A DNA stretch of 64,000 nt. It comes from Salipaludibacillus aurantiacus. Its GTDB lineage: Bacteria; Bacillota; Bacilli; Bacillales; Salisediminibacteriaceae. This document shows positions 19,600 through 29,678 of the stretch, piece by piece (the stretch's first letter is position 1; the number at the start of each line of letters is the position of its first letter). The notes below the pieces were generated by a model. It searched no databases. It saw nothing but the letters and a program-made list of their open reading frames with translations, and was not told the DNA's origin. The position numbers and the translations under genes were made by a program. Location of the stretch: assembly GCF_900111295.1 (NCBI RefSeq), contig NZ_FOGT01000021.1, forward strand, positions 1-64,000, written 5' to 3'.

Positions 19600-20284
19600 A
19601 GCCGTATGTCCCCCTTATTTCATCCCGGGAAATGCGGCCGCCTTCTATGGCAATTAATCGCTTGCGCATATTATCAACAATATCTCTGTTATGAGTGGCC
19701 ATCACCACAGTTGTTCCGCTCTCGTTGATTTCCTCGATAATGTGCATAATCTCCCATGAGGTTTCCGGATCAAGGTTTCCTGTCGGCTCGTCCGCAATCA
19801 GTACAGCCGGTTTGTTGACGACAGCGCGGGCTATTGCCACCCTCTGCTGTTCTCCTCCGGATAATTCATGTGGAAGGAACCTTGCTTTATTCTTTAAACG
19901 GACAACATCAAGTACTTCCATCACTCTTTTGCGGATATTTTCTTTGCTTTCCTCGATAACTTCCATTGCGAAAGCAACATTTTCAAAGACTGTGAGATTA
20001 GGGAGCAGCTTAAAATCCTGGAATACCACTCCAATATTTCTTCTTAAATATGGAATGTTTTTTTCTTTTATTTTTGATAAATCTTTCCCATCAATTGTTA
20101 TTTCTCCACGAGTTGGCTTTTCCTCACGATACATCATTTTGATGAACGTAGATTTCCCCGCACCACTAGGACCAACTACATAGACAAATTCTCCCTTTTT
20201 GATGTATATGGAAATTCCGTTAACGGCCATGACACCGTTCGGGTACGTTTTCCATACATCCTGCATTTGAATCAACCCTATCAC
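19589..20284 (-). CDS. ftsE: Cell division ATP-binding protein FtsE
   Basis: ABC ATPase with Walker A GPSGAGKST at about residues 39-47, signature LSGGEQQR near 142, Walker B VLIADEPTG near 160 and switch histidine in MATHNRD. It powers conformational change of FtsX to activate wall hydrolysis rather than moving a substrate. Length 231. The track start is a GTG at 20284; ATG 20266 is an in-frame alternative close to the usual family start. Confidence 0.96.
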   Translation of the reverse strand: MIGLIQMQDVWKTYPNGVMAVNGISIYIKKGEFVYVVGPSGAGKSTFIKMMYREEKPTRGEITIDGKDLSKIKEKNIPYLRRNIGVVFQDFKLLPNLTVFENVAFAMEVIEESKENIRKRVMEVLDVVRLKNKARFLPHELSGGEQQRVAIARAVVNKPAVLIADEPTGNLDPETSWEIMHIIEEINESGTTVVMATHNRDIVDNMRKRLIAIEGGRISRDEIRGTYGYEI

Positions 20285-20698
20285 TTCCCTTTACTGGTCT
20301 TTCTAAGATGCCTGTTCAGTTTAAACAGCTGTAGACTACAACCCATATGGGTGCAGCCGACCCTTTTATTCTAAAATTAACGTATATAATCAATTTTCAT
20401 AATTTCCTTATTTATGTAATTAACAAGGACTTTAATAGAGTAACGTACTCGTTACCCTTACACATTATATCATCATTGTTCGGCAAAAAAAGTTAAAGTT
20501 CATTACATTTATATTTCAAACAGGCAACAACTTTGTCATTTTTCTATTTTTTTCGACAAGAGACTGTAATTAAGCGATTTGTGGACTTGTTATAAAAACC
20601 AGTGGTGGCGTAAGTTTCCTTCATTTCCACAAAAAAAAGAAGAAGGAAAAAGCGGTATGCTTTAACCTTCTTCTTTATAAGTTAATTATGAATGCTTA
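20285..20698. other. Intergenic region between cccB and ftsE
   Basis: An AT-rich region of about 410 bases that should carry the ftsE promoter. Only the cccB terminator at its left end could be read with confidence. Confidence 0.5.
20629..20687 (-). terminator. Terminator of cccB
   Basis: AAAGAAGAAGG (20636-20646) pairs with CCTTCTTCTTT (20666-20676). The plus-strand A-run before it gives a U-run on the minus-strand transcript. Confidence 0.8.
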
Positions 20699-21049
20699 TT
20701 ACTGATCTGCGACCCAGGCTGCTACGTCATCTGCATCATCACCTGTGACAAGGTCAGCTGGCATCGTTCCCGGTCCTGCCTCAATTGCCGAACGGACTTC
20801 ATCTTGGGAAGATCCTTGCAGGTTAGGGCCTGAAGCGCCTTCAAGGTCACCGCCGTGACAGGATGCACAGTTCTGTGCATAAAGCTCTTCACCGTTTGCG
20901 AGGTCGTATGTACCTTCGTCGGCTGCATTATCTGTCGTCTCTGCATTGTTACCGTCGTTTACCGGTTGATCCTCATCATTGCCGCCGTTATCCCCGCATG
21001 CTCCTAATACTAGTACTGCACCAAACATGGCAAATAGAAATTTCTTCAT
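20699..21049 (-). CDS. cccB: Cytochrome c-551 lipoprotein CccB
   Basis: Small c-type cytochrome attached to the outer face of the membrane. The lipobox LVLGAC gives a lipidated cysteine at residue 18, an acidic linker follows, and the haem motif CASCH is followed by the axial methionine in GTMPADL near the C-terminus. It shuttles electrons to terminal oxidases. An upstream in-frame start exists, but GAGGAGGGG sits just before ATG 21049. Position between yvjA and ftsE is as in B. subtilis. Confidence 0.93.
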   Translation of the reverse strand: MKKFLFAMFGAVLVLGACGDNGGNDEDQPVNDGNNAETTDNAADEGTYDLANGEELYAQNCASCHGGDLEGASGPNLQGSSQDEVRSAIEAGPGTMPADLVTGDDADDVAAWVADQ

Positions 21050-21114
21050 GTTTCCCCTCCTCAAAAAATAATTGGCAGGTTTTTCTAAAACCTTCACCTA
21101 CTATTATAACCTAT

Positions 21115-22020
21115 TTATTTTTTTTTGAAACCTTCTCCTAAAACTTCTGAGGCGTTGCTGACCACTACAAAGGCTTCCGGATCAATTGTCTGTACGAGAC
21201 GCTTAAGTTTTGTGACTTCATTCCTGCTTACTACACACATTAATACTGGCCTTTCGTGGTTCGTGTATCCTCCATACCCTGCTAACTTTGTTACTCCGCG
21301 GTCAACTTTAGTCAAAAGTCCCTGTTTGAGTTCTTCTTCATATTTGGAGATAATAATAACCATTTTTGAATATCCGAAACCTACTTGCACCATATCAATC
21401 GTTTTTCCGGTAGTAAACAATCCAATGAGTGCGTAAAGAGCGAACTCAAAGCCGAATACGGCGGCAGACATCGCCACAACCAGTCCATCCATAATAAAAA
21501 CGCAGACGCCCAGTGTCAGTCCTGTGTATTTATTGATTATTTGAGCGGCCAGATCAGTGCCCCCGGTTGAGGAATTAGACCTGAAGACGATACCCAGTCC
21601 CAGGCCGACTCCTATGCCGCCAAATATGGCAGCTAAAAGAGGATCCATCGTGGCCGGTTCCAAATGTCTGGTTAAGTAAACGACAAACGGGAGAAAGAGT
21701 GTCCCTGCAAGCGTTTTGGTTCCATACAATATGCTTCCTCTAAGACTTCCGCCAAGCAGCAGCACACCCGCAATAAATAACGGAACGTTAAGTGCCCATT
21801 GGGTATAAGCGGGTTCAAAATAAAAAACGTTATAAATAATCGTAGAAATACCGGCAACCCCGCCCGAAGCTATTTGATTTGGCAGAAGGAAAATATTAAA
21901 CGCGACCGCGACGATTGCCGAACCTGCGAACACGTGGGCAAATTCGAAAATAGTCCGTTGGACCGGCGTGAGCGGCTCCTGGTCTCTTCTGTTCTGAATC
22001 CTTTTCATCATATCCATCAC
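21115..22020 (-). CDS. yvjA: YitT/YvjA-family membrane protein (DUF161-DUF2179)
   Basis: Five to six hydrophobic helices in residues about 25-210, then a cytoplasmic DUF2179 domain (about 225-295: DRGVTKLAGYGGYTNHERPVLMCVVSRNEV). The substrate and role are unknown. The family is widespread and duplicated in Firmicutes. It lies between cccB and prfB, the yvjA position. Several alternative start codons cluster within 12 bases of CAGGTG. Confidence 0.88.
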   Translation of the reverse strand: MMDMMKRIQNRRDQEPLTPVQRTIFEFAHVFAGSAIVAVAFNIFLLPNQIASGGVAGISTIIYNVFYFEPAYTQWALNVPLFIAGVLLLGGSLRGSILYGTKTLAGTLFLPFVVYLTRHLEPATMDPLLAAIFGGIGVGLGLGIVFRSNSSTGGTDLAAQIINKYTGLTLGVCVFIMDGLVVAMSAAVFGFEFALYALIGLFTTGKTIDMVQVGFGYSKMVIIISKYEEELKQGLLTKVDRGVTKLAGYGGYTNHERPVLMCVVSRNEVTKLKRLVQTIDPEAFVVVSNASEVLGEGFKKK

Positions 22021-22148
22021 CTGAGTTTCATAAAAGATGTTCTGACAAAGCTGTCAATTTTCTGCATGACGCAAAATCCTACAGTAGTATAGCACCGCTT
22101 CCCCCGCCTGTAAACGCGACCAGACTAACGCTTTAATGCACTGCCTCG

Positions 22149-22168
22149 CTGGGGGACAGACCCCCCAG
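22149..22168. repeat. REP-like GGGGGACAGACCCCC element
   Basis: CTGGGGGACAGACCCCCCAG, a near-perfect hairpin, in the gap upstream of yvjA and next to the prfB terminator. Same family as the copies at 81, 23415, 26258, 29577, 38035, 41986, 57581 and 58838. Confidence 0.7.
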
Positions 22169-22175
22169 CAATTGG

Positions 22176-22223
22176 AAAAAACCTAGATGGATGAGGGCGC
22201 GCCTCCTCCATCTAGGTTTTGTT
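22176..22223 (-). terminator. Terminator of prfB
   Basis: AAAACCTAGATGG pairs with CCATCTAGGTTTT around an imperfect G+C-rich top (GAGGGCGCGCCTC). T-rich flanks on both strands suggest it can act in both directions. Confidence 0.85.
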
Positions 22224-22265
22224 TAACGGGACATTATTACTCTGTTTCTGGCAGGATTAAGGGAA

Positions 22266-23367
22266 TCAGTCGATTTGAGAACGGAGATATGCATCTATAA
22301 ATGGAGCGAGCTGTCCGTCCATAACAGACTGGGTGTTCCCTGTTTCCATATTGGTTCTGTGGTCTTTGACCATATTATAAGGATGGAAAACATAGGAACG
22401 GATCTGGCTTCCCCAGCCGATGTCCGATTGTTCTCCGCGCAGCTCTTCTGCTTCCTGGCGCTGCTTTTCCATTTCCTGCTGGAAGAGCTTAGCCTTTAAC
22501 ATCTTCATTGCTTTTTCACGGTTTTTAATCTGTGACCGTTCTGACTGGCAGCTTACAACAGTGTTTGTCGGCAAGTGCGTCATACGTACAGCTGAATCGG
22601 TCGTGTTAACATGCTGGCCGCCTGCTCCACTTGAACGGAAAGTGTCAATACGAAGCTCATCAGGTGACACGTTAATTTCTACATTATCGTCCAGTTCCGG
22701 CATGACATCACACGAAACAAATGAAGTGTGCCGGCGTCCCGACGAATCGAATGGTGATATTCGAACAAGCCTGTGTACGCCTTTTTCCGCTTTAAGGTAA
22801 CCATAGGCATTATGTCCCTGAATAAGCAGGGTGACACTTTTAACCCCTGCTTCGTCGCCAGGGAGGTAGTCCATTGTTTCTACTTTGAAACCTTTAGACT
22901 CTGCCCAACGTGTGTACATACGAAGAAGCATAGACGCCCAATCCTGGGATTCTGTCCCCCCGGCGCCCGGGTGAAGTTCCAGGATTGCATTGTTCTGGTC
23001 ATACGGTTCACTTAAAAGAAGGTCGAGTTCAAATTCATTAAGCCGGTCAACCAGTTTCTTCACGCCTGAGTCAAGCTCCTTAGCCAGTTCCTCGTCTGCT
23101 TCTTCTTTAACAAGTTCAAGAGAAACTTCAAGATCTTCATGCTCTGCTTCTAAATCGCGGTATGTGTTTGTCATTGCTTTTAATGCATTATTTTCTGAAA
23201 TCACTTTTTGAGCGTTGTTTTGATCCTCCCAAAATGAAGGATCAGCCATCTTATCTTCGAGCTCAGCAATTCTGGTCTCTTTTTCTTCTAAGTCAAAGAG
23301 ACCCCCTGAAGTCCGCTAATCGCTTAGCCATTGTAGACAATTCGTTCTTAATATCTGATAGTTCCAT
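22266..23367 (-). CDS. prfB: Peptide chain release factor 2 (programmed +1 frameshift)
   Basis: Recognises UGA/UAA and releases nascent chains. The first 24 codons run from ATG 23367 to an in-frame TGA at 23293-23295. The slip site is CTT-TGA-C, preceded by the internal Shine-Dalgarno-like AGGGGG. Skipping T 23295 joins codon 24 to the main frame (join of 23296-23367 and 22266-23294), giving 366 residues, the normal RF2 length. The GAGGQHVN motif for peptide hydrolysis is intact. This is the classic autoregulated frameshift, not a mutation. Confidence 0.97.
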
Positions 23368-23414
23368 TTAAAATCATCACCTCTGCATTTATTAACGTGC
23401 GAAATTTGGGAATT

Positions 23415-23456
23415 GCTGGGGGGACAGACCCTCCAGCAGACCCTCCAGCAATTGGA
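23415..23456. repeat. REP-like element with partial internal duplication
   Basis: TTGCTGGGGGGACAGACC is followed by CTCCAGCAGACCCTCCAGCAA. The right arm (CAGACCCTCCAGCA) is present twice, so the copy looks expanded. It lies between secA and prfB. Confidence 0.6.
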
Positions 23457-23461
23457 AATAA

Positions 23462-23494
23462 GGAGAAGGTGCTTTAACAGGAAAGCACCCTCTC
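23462..23494 (-). terminator. Hairpin downstream of secA
   Basis: GAGA-GGTGCTTT pairs with AAAGCACC-TCTC around a short loop. The U-run is weak, so it may terminate inefficiently before prfB. Confidence 0.5.
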
Positions 23495-23506
23495 ATGTCA
23501 GCCTTT

Positions 23507-26026
23507 TTACTGGCCGCAGCACTGTTTGAATTTCTTGCCTGACCCGCATGGACATGGGTCATTTCTTTTTACTGTTTCACCTTTTTTAAAAGGGGTTTTT
23601 TTCTTGCTTTCTTTATTGTTTTGAGTCGTACTCTGGTGGACGGCTTTTCCTTCAGCCACTTGTTTCCGCTCCAGGTTTGACTGGATCTGGGCTTTCATAA
23701 TATATCGGGAGACTTCTTCTTCGATCGAAGCAATCATCTGCTCGAACATTTCAAAGCCTTCAAATTTATATTCGCGCAGCGGATCATTCTGCCCGTAGGC
23801 ACGAAGGTGGATTCCCTGTCTCAGCTGATCCATCTGGTCAATGTGACTTGTCCATTTGGAATCAACTGTGCGAAGAAGGATTACCCGTTCGAATTCCCTC
23901 ATTGTCTCTGCAGTAAACTGTTCTTCACGGTCATTATATTCCTCTGACACTTTTTCCATGATCAGCTCGACCATTTCTTCCGGCTCAAGTCCGTTAATTT
24001 CCTTTAAAGTCACTTCCCGCTCGTTGAGCACTGTGGCGTTAATATAATCAACGATCCCCTGAAGGTTCCAGTCCTCCGGCACCTCATCCTGAGGTGTATA
24101 TAGAGACACGTTACGCTCAACTGTTGACTCGAGCATTTTTTCAACAACAGGCCTTAAGTTCTCAGACTCAAGCACTTCCATACGCTGTTCATATATAACA
24201 TCACGCTGCTCTCTCATGACATCGTCATATTGAAGAAGCTGCTTACGGGCGTCAAAGTTGTTGCCTTCCACCCGCTTCTGGGCTTGTTCCACTGCCCGGG
24301 TGATCAGCTTACTTTCAAGAGGCTGGTCTTCTTCCATCCCCATTCTGCCCATCATTTTACTCATATTTTCAGAGCCGAACCTGCGCATGAGTGTATCTTC
24401 AAGCGACAGATAGAATTGAGAGCGTCCCGGATCTCCCTGACGCCCTGAACGCCCGCGCAGCTGATTGTCAATCCGCCGTGATTCGTGGCGCTCGGTACCG
24501 AGAACAAATAAACCGCCGAGTTCTTTTACGCCTTCACCAAGCTTAATATCGGTTCCCCGTCCGGCCATATTTGTTGCAATGGTAACGGCTTTTTTCTGAC
24601 CTGCATTTTCAATAATCTCGGCCTCACGGGCATGGTTTTTAGCATTCAATACGTTATGAGGCACTTTCTTCTTCTTCAGCATGGAAGAGATCAGCTCAGA
24701 CGTATCCACACTCACCGTACCTACAAGGACGGGCTGGCCTTTTTCATGTAATGCCTTAATTTCCTCAATAATAGCCTTAAACTTGGCGTCGATCGTTTTA
24801 TAAATTAAGTCAGGCCGGTCTTCACGGATAATTGGCTCATTCGTAGGAACAGAATACACGTTCATATTATAAATATTACGGAACTCTTCTTCCTCAGTTT
24901 TAGCCGTACCTGTCATACCTGATAACTTCTGGTACATACGGAAGTAGTTCTGAAACGTAATTGAAGCGAGCGTCATGCTCTCCCGCTTAATTTCCAGCCC
25001 TTCCTTGGCCTCAATGGCCTGGTGGAGTCCGTCGCTGTAACGGCGGCCTTTCATCAGGCGCCCTGTAAACTGGTCAACAATGGCTACTTCGCCGTCATCC
25101 ACTACATAATCTTCATCCCTCACCATAACTTTATGGGCTTTCAGCGCCTGATTAATATGGTGATTCAATTGAACGTGCTCTGAGTCGAATAAATTATCAA
25201 TGTTAAAAACACGTTCTGCTTTACTGACACCGTCATCTGTAAGCTGTACGTTTTTAGTTTTCTCATCGTACGTGTAATCCACTTCTTCTTTAAGCATTCG
25301 CACAAATGAGTTAGCTGCTGTATATAGCTCTGTCGTCCGTTGGGCAGACCCTGAAATAATCAGAGGCGTCCGGGCTTCATCAATTAAAATAGAGTCGACT
25401 TCATCGACGATGGCGAAATGGAGCTTACGCTGTACCATCTGTTCTTTATAAGTGACCATGTTATCGCGGAGATAATCAAAGCCAAACTCATTGTTGGTCC
25501 CGTAAGTCACATCCGCGGCATAAGCTTCGCGCTTCTCTTCTTTGGACATTCCGCTTAAGTTCAGACCGACAGTGAGACCTAAGAAGTTATAAAGTTTTCC
25601 CATCTCTTCAGCATCACGGCGGGCAAGATATTCGTTCACTGTGACTACGTGCACGCCCTTTTCCGGAATCGCATTTAAATACACCGCCAATGTAGCGACA
25701 AGCGTTTTACCTTCCCCTGTTTTCATCTCGGAAATATCGCCCCGGTGAAGGACAATCCCCCCGAGAAGCTGTACACGGTAATGAGTCAGTCCGAGCGATC
25801 TCGTTGCCCCCTCGCGGACAACTGCAAAAGCTTCTGGAAGAAGGTCGTCCAGCTTTTCACCATCCCGGTAACGCTGGCGGAACTCTTCGGTTTTTTTTCG
25901 AAGGCCTTCATCACTTAACTTTTTTACCTCATCACCAAACGAGTCAATCTGATCCAGTTGTCTGTCCAGTTTCTTCAGATGTCTTTTATCCGTATCTCCA
26001 ATGACCTTTCTTAATAAACCTAACAT
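23507..26026 (-). CDS. secA: Preprotein translocase ATPase SecA
   Basis: Motor that drives unfolded preproteins through SecYEG. Walker A MKTGEGKT at about residues 101-108, [15 protein letters not shown] (Walker B region), and the C-terminal zinc-binding tail [13 protein letters not shown] are intact. Length 839, as in Bacillus (841). It precedes prfB in the same direction with about 140 bases between. Confidence 0.98.
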   Translation of the reverse strand: MLGLLRKVIGDTDKRHLKKLDRQLDQIDSFGDEVKKLSDEGLRKKTEEFRQRYRDGEKLDDLLPEAFAVVREGATRSLGLTHYRVQLLGGIVLHRGDISEMKTGEGKTLVATLAVYLNAIPEKGVHVVTVNEYLARRDAEEMGKLYNFLGLTVGLNLSGMSKEEKREAYAADVTYGTNNEFGFDYLRDNMVTYKEQMVQRKLHFAIVDEVDSILIDEARTPLIISGSAQRTTELYTAANSFVRMLKEEVDYTYDEKTKNVQLTDDGVSKAERVFNIDNLFDSEHVQLNHHINQALKAHKVMVRDEDYVVDDGEVAIVDQFTGRLMKGRRYSDGLHQAIEAKEGLEIKRESMTLASITFQNYFRMYQKLSGMTGTAKTEEEEFRNIYNMNVYSVPTNEPIIREDRPDLIYKTIDAKFKAIIEEIKALHEKGQPVLVGTVSVDTSELISSMLKKKKVPHNVLNAKNHAREAEIIENAGQKKAVTIATNMAGRGTDIKLGEGVKELGGLFVLGTERHESRRIDNQLRGRSGRQGDPGRSQFYLSLEDTLMRRFGSENMSKMMGRMGMEEDQPLESKLITRAVEQAQKRVEGNNFDARKQLLQYDDVMREQRDVIYEQRMEVLESENLRPVVEKMLESTVERNVSLYTPQDEVPEDWNLQGIVDYINATVLNEREVTLKEINGLEPEEMVELIMEKVSEEYNDREEQFTAETMREFERVILLRTVDSKWTSHIDQMDQLRQGIHLRAYGQNDPLREYKFEGFEMFEQMIASIEEEVSRYIMKAQIQSNLERKQVAEGKAVHQSTTQNNKESKKKTPFKKGETVKRNDPCPCGSGKKFKQCCGQ

Positions 26027-26465
26027 CGGACATTGCTCCCTTTTTTCAGTTTTCTATGAAAATCGTAACATTTTCACTCGTATACTATGCGCCTGGCTGC
26101 TATCATTCAAAAAATAAATGCTTGCTCTTTAGCATGCAGGCAGAGGCACACTACCTCAGCCCGTCTTTATCATAGAAAGATCAGGCTTTCAACTTTACGC
26201 TACCCTTCATTTTATCAGTTTGCCCACACGCTTACAAGCAGTGACAGGACTCCAGGAAATAAATGGGGGGACAGACCCCCCATTTATTCCCAAGTTGAAG
26301 TCGCGTGCTGAGTTCTCTATAATACTTGTATTGTAAACGCTTTTTATGACCATAGTATGAGGGAGCTTTTTCTGCCTCTCCTTTAGATAGATTGAATGGT
26401 TTTCGCCTTACTTTTAGCCTGGGCTCGGAAACAGACTGACTATATGAACGTTCGGAGGTGATCAT
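26027..26465. other. Divergent intergenic region secA/glcT
   Basis: Contains the secA ribosome site, a REP-like hairpin at 26258 and, near 26332, a catabolite-response-like sequence TGTAAACGCTTTTT that differs from the cre consensus at its last two positions. The glcT ribosome site CGGAGGTG lies at the right end. Confidence 0.45.
26258..26288. repeat. REP-like element, perfect 13-bp stem
   Basis: AATAAATGGGGGG and CCCCCCATTTATT are exact complements around the loop ACAGA. The G-rich core is the family core, but the outer stem (AATAAAT) is specific to this copy. Confidence 0.8.
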
Positions 26466-27308
26466 ATGCTGTCCGTGAAAAAAGTATTAAATAACAACGT
26501 TATTATTGCTGAACACCCCGACTATGAGGAAGTAGTTCTTATTGGCAAAGGGCTCGGGTTCGGAAAACAAACCGGACAGGAAGTGGCCGGGGAAAAAGCA
26601 GAGAAATTTTTCGTATTAAAAGATGCCAGTGAGCAGAAGCAGTTTATGAACCTGCTCGAATATGTGGATGAAGACTTTATCGGGATAATGAATGAATTTA
26701 TTGAGAAGCTCGAAAGCCGCTTCGGCACAAATATGAACGAACACATTCATATCGGCCTTACCGACCACCTTTATTTTGCCATAAAAAGGATTCGCCAGGG
26801 GCAAGGGATTAAAAACCCTTTTTTACAGGAAACAGAACTGGCCTATCCAAAGGAATATGCGGCAGCCACCGAGCTGACTGAATGGCTTAACGAAAAACTT
26901 AACGTAAGAATCCCAGAAGGGGAGATCGGATTTATCACCCTCCATATTCACAGCGCGTTAACTAACAGGAACTTAGCTGAAATTAATAAACATACCCAGC
27001 TGGTCAGCGAACTCGTCACTATTATTGAGGACTATTTGCAAATTAAAATAGACAGGCAGGATTTAAATTATCTGCGCCTGGTCCGTCATTTACACTCTGC
27101 GATCGAACGCATCCAGACCGAATCCTATGTGGAAAATCAAGACAATTTAAAAAAAGTATTGCAGGCTGAGTATCCTGTATGCTATAATTTGTCCTGGAAG
27201 TTGATGAAAATCATGCAACAGCGCTTACAAATGTCCATACCTGATGCAGAAGCTGTCTATCTGACACTTCATCTGCAGCGGCTGGACACACCAAAAACGA
27301 ATACGTAA
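26466..27308 (+). CDS. glcT: PtsGHI operon antiterminator GlcT (BglG family)
   Basis: RNA-binding antiterminator. Residues 1-60 are the CAT RNA-binding domain (VKKVLNNNVIIAEHP..EVVLIGKGLGFGKQ), followed by two PTS-regulation domains (about 65-170 and 172-280) with conserved histidines (HIHIGLTDHL, FITLHIH, LVRHLHSAIERI, YLTLHLQRL). Phosphorylation by the glucose transporter and HPr controls dimerisation. Immediately downstream lie an antiterminator/terminator leader and ptsG, which fixes the assignment to GlcT rather than LicT or SacT. Start follows CGGAGGTG. Confidence 0.93.
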   Translation: MLSVKKVLNNNVIIAEHPDYEEVVLIGKGLGFGKQTGQEVAGEKAEKFFVLKDASEQKQFMNLLEYVDEDFIGIMNEFIEKLESRFGTNMNEHIHIGLTDHLYFAIKRIRQGQGIKNPFLQETELAYPKEYAAATELTEWLNEKLNVRIPEGEIGFITLHIHSALTNRNLAEINKHTQLVSELVTIIEDYLQIKIDRQDLNYLRLVRHLHSAIERIQTESYVENQDNLKKVLQAEYPVCYNLSWKLMKIMQQRLQMSIPDAEAVYLTLHLQRLDTPKTNT

Positions 27309-27363
27309 CGGAATTGTCCGGCTGAACGGACCACTTTTCTTTTTCCGTGTTACTGGTTATGCA

Positions 27364-27458
27364 GGCATGAGAGAAAAAGGATTGTAGTAGAAAACCTCAG
27401 GTGTGAAGTCTATTCTTCACGCTGGTTTCACTGCATTCTTTTTCCCTCATGCCTTTTT
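27364..27458 (+). promoter_or_regulatory. ptsG leader: antiterminator (RAT) and terminator
   Basis: GGCATGAG (27364-27371) pairs with CTCATGCC (27446-27453), extended by AGAAAAAG against CTTTTT, then a run of five T: a long intrinsic terminator ahead of ptsG. The sequence GGATTGTAGTAGAAAACC inside it begins like known ribonucleic antiterminator targets (GGATTGT) and overlaps the left terminator arm. GlcT binding would stabilise the alternative fold and allow readthrough. Confidence 0.75.
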
Positions 27459-27523
27459 GTTTGCCCGCGCATGGTTTTCATCACAGAAATCATATATTTT
27501 ATATTTTTTAAGGAGATGGGATT

Positions 27524-29566
27524 ATGTTAAAAAATTCTTTTGGAACACTGCAAAAGGTCGGTCGTTCTCTTATGCTTCCTGTCGCACTGCTCCCGGCAGC
27601 CGGGATTCTTCTGGCTTTCGGTGACGCGATGCAAAACCCGGACATGATTGCCCGGTTTGGATTCCTTGAATCCGACATCATTGCCCTTATTGCTGAAATG
27701 ATGCAGGAAGCCGGTGGAATTGTCTTTGCTAACTTAGCCTTGCTTTTTGCTGTCGGTGTCGCTATCGGCCTTGCTAAAGGTGACGGAGTCGCAGGACTTG
27801 CCGCTATTATTGGTTATTTAATTATGAATGTGACGATGAGCGTTATCGGCGGAATAGATTCTGAGGCTGTAGCAGGCAGTCCGGATCTCGCCAATGTGCT
27901 CGGCATTCCAACCTTGCAAACCGGGGTGTTCGGCGGTATTATAGCCGGTCTGCTCGGGGCCTATATGTATAACCGGTTTTACAATATTGAATTACCTTCA
28001 TATCTCGGGTTCTTTGCAGGTAAGCGTTTCGTTCCAATCGTAACAGCTGCCTCAGCCATTATGCTCGGTGTAATTATGCATCTCGTTTGGCCGTTTGCCC
28101 AGGATGGCTTGAACACTCTTGCGTATTTCATGACAGAATCAAACCGTACCATTGCGACATTCATTTTTGGTGTTATTGAGCGTGCACTGATTCCGTTCGG
28201 TCTTCACCATATTTTCTACTCGCCTTTCTGGTTTGAATTCGGAACTTATACTAATGCCGCCGGAGAAGTGATCCGCGGAGACCAGCAAATTTTCTTTAAC
28301 CAGATTCGTGACGGTGCCGAACTGACAGCGGGTGCCTTTATGACAGGTAAATTCCCATTCATGATGTTTGGTCTTCCTGCTGCTGCGCTTGCGATCTATC
28401 ACTGTGCACGCCCTGATCAGAAAAAGATTGTAGCTGGTATTATGGGGTCTGCAGCATTAACGTCTTTCTTAACTGGGATTACAGAACCAATCGAATTCAG
28501 TTTCTTATTCGTTGCACCACTATTGTTTGCTGTTCATACTATTTTTGCAGGATTATCGTTTATGACAATGCATTTGCTCGACGTCCAAATCGGGATGACA
28601 TTCTCAGGCGGGGTCATTGACTTCTTCCTTTATGGAATCCTGCCAAACCGTACAGAGTGGTGGCTCGTCATTCCAGTCGGACTCGTCTTTGCAGTCATTT
28701 ATTACTTCGGGTTCCGATTTGCGATTACAAAGTTCAACCTTATGACGCCGGGCCGTGAAGAAGCGAATGGAAACGGCGGAGCTGGAGAATCCAAAGCTGC
28801 CGGCAGCAACAATGAGCTTCCTTACGAAGTGCTTAAAGCTTTCGGTGGGAAAGAGAACCTTAACTACCTGGACGCGTGTATTACACGTCTAAGAATCAGC
28901 GTAGAAGACGTATCCAAAGTTGACAAAGACCGCCTGAAAGAACTAGGTGCTTCAGGGGTTATGCAAATAGACAAAAACATTCAGGCTATTTTCGGACCTC
29001 GCTCCGAAACAATTAAAGGACAGATGGAAGATATTATTGACGGACAGGCACCGGAGCCTGAAAAGGAAAGTGCTGCAGGCGTTGAACCTGTTGGTCCTGT
29101 AGAAAGCGATACAGCTGTAGCCATGCCGTTAAATGGCGACATTAAACCTCTTTCTGAAGTACCGGACAAGATGTTTGCGGAAAAAATGATGGGCGACGGT
29201 TTTGCGATCGAGCCTTCTGAAGGGCGCGTTGTATCACCAGTTGACGGGAAAGTTGTCAACTTATTCACCACAAAACACGCCATCGGCCTTGAAGCAGAAG
29301 ACGGTACAGAAATATTAATTCACGTAGGAATTGACACTGTAAACCTGAAAGGAGAAGGCTTCGAAGCCCATGTGGAACAAGGGGACAACGTCTCTGTCGG
29401 CCAGGAGCTTCTCACCTTTGATCTTGATGCGATCAGTAAAAAAGCCCCTTCTGTGATCACACCAGTTGTTTTCACAAACTTAAGCGACACTCAAAAAGTA
29501 GTTATTGAAAAAGAAGGAGTGACCAAGACCGGTGAAACCGGCCGGGTAAGCATAGTTAAAAAATAA
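27524..29566 (+). CDS. ptsG: Glucose-specific PTS enzyme IICBA
   Basis: Imports and phosphorylates glucose. Domain order is IIC (about 1-400, ten or so hydrophobic segments; FITGITEPIEF-like loop present as FLTGITEPIEFSF), IIB (about 425-505, phosphorylated cysteine in LDACITRLR) and IIA (about 545-665, active histidine in ILIHVGIDTV and FTTKHAIG). Residue-level similarity to B. subtilis PtsG is high over the whole length, which separates it from the N-acetylglucosamine transporter. 680 residues against 699. The ribosome site AAGGAGATGGG precedes ATG 27524. Transcription is controlled by the leader just upstream. Confidence 0.94.
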   Translation: MLKNSFGTLQKVGRSLMLPVALLPAAGILLAFGDAMQNPDMIARFGFLESDIIALIAEMMQEAGGIVFANLALLFAVGVAIGLAKGDGVAGLAAIIGYLIMNVTMSVIGGIDSEAVAGSPDLANVLGIPTLQTGVFGGIIAGLLGAYMYNRFYNIELPSYLGFFAGKRFVPIVTAASAIMLGVIMHLVWPFAQDGLNTLAYFMTESNRTIATFIFGVIERALIPFGLHHIFYSPFWFEFGTYTNAAGEVIRGDQQIFFNQIRDGAELTAGAFMTGKFPFMMFGLPAAALAIYHCARPDQKKIVAGIMGSAALTSFLTGITEPIEFSFLFVAPLLFAVHTIFAGLSFMTMHLLDVQIGMTFSGGVIDFFLYGILPNRTEWWLVIPVGLVFAVIYYFGFRFAITKFNLMTPGREEANGNGGAGESKAAGSNNELPYEVLKAFGGKENLNYLDACITRLRISVEDVSKVDKDRLKELGASGVMQIDKNIQAIFGPRSETIKGQMEDIIDGQAPEPEKESAAGVEPVGPVESDTAVAMPLNGDIKPLSEVPDKMFAEKMMGDGFAIEPSEGRVVSPVDGKVVNLFTTKHAIGLEAEDGTEILIHVGIDTVNLKGEGFEAHVEQGDNVSVGQELLTFDLDAISKKAPSVITPVVFTNLSDTQKVVIEKEGVTKTGETGRVSIVKK

Positions 29567-29576
29567 TTGGAAACTG

Positions 29577-29597
29577 CTGGGGGGTCTGTCCCCCCAA
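29577..29597. repeat. REP-like GGGGGGTCTGTCCCCCC element
   Basis: CTGGGGGGTCTGTCCCCCCAA, flanked by TTGGAAACTG and CCTTCCAACT that could extend the stem. It lies directly after the ptsG stop and before the bidirectional terminator. Confidence 0.7.
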
Positions 29598-29620
29598 TTC
29601 CTTCCAACTCCCGACACTCT

Positions 29621-29660
29621 AAAAACGCCGACCGGCATTCAGCCGGTCGGCGTTAATTTT
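29621..29660. terminator. Bidirectional terminator between ptsG and hpf
   Basis: AACGCCGACCGGC and its exact complement (13 bp) around the loop ATTCA, with T-rich tracts on both sides, placed between two convergent genes. Confidence 0.9.
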
Positions 29661-29678
29661 AATCACGTATATTCAGGT

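Noticed and set aside
23250-23367. prfB as a frameshifted pseudogene
   Set aside because: The stop is part of the standard CTT-TGA-C programmed frameshift, and the product has normal length.
26332-26345. Catabolite-response element upstream of glcT
   Set aside because: TGTAAACGCTTTTT misses the last two consensus positions; kept only as a remark, not as a called site.
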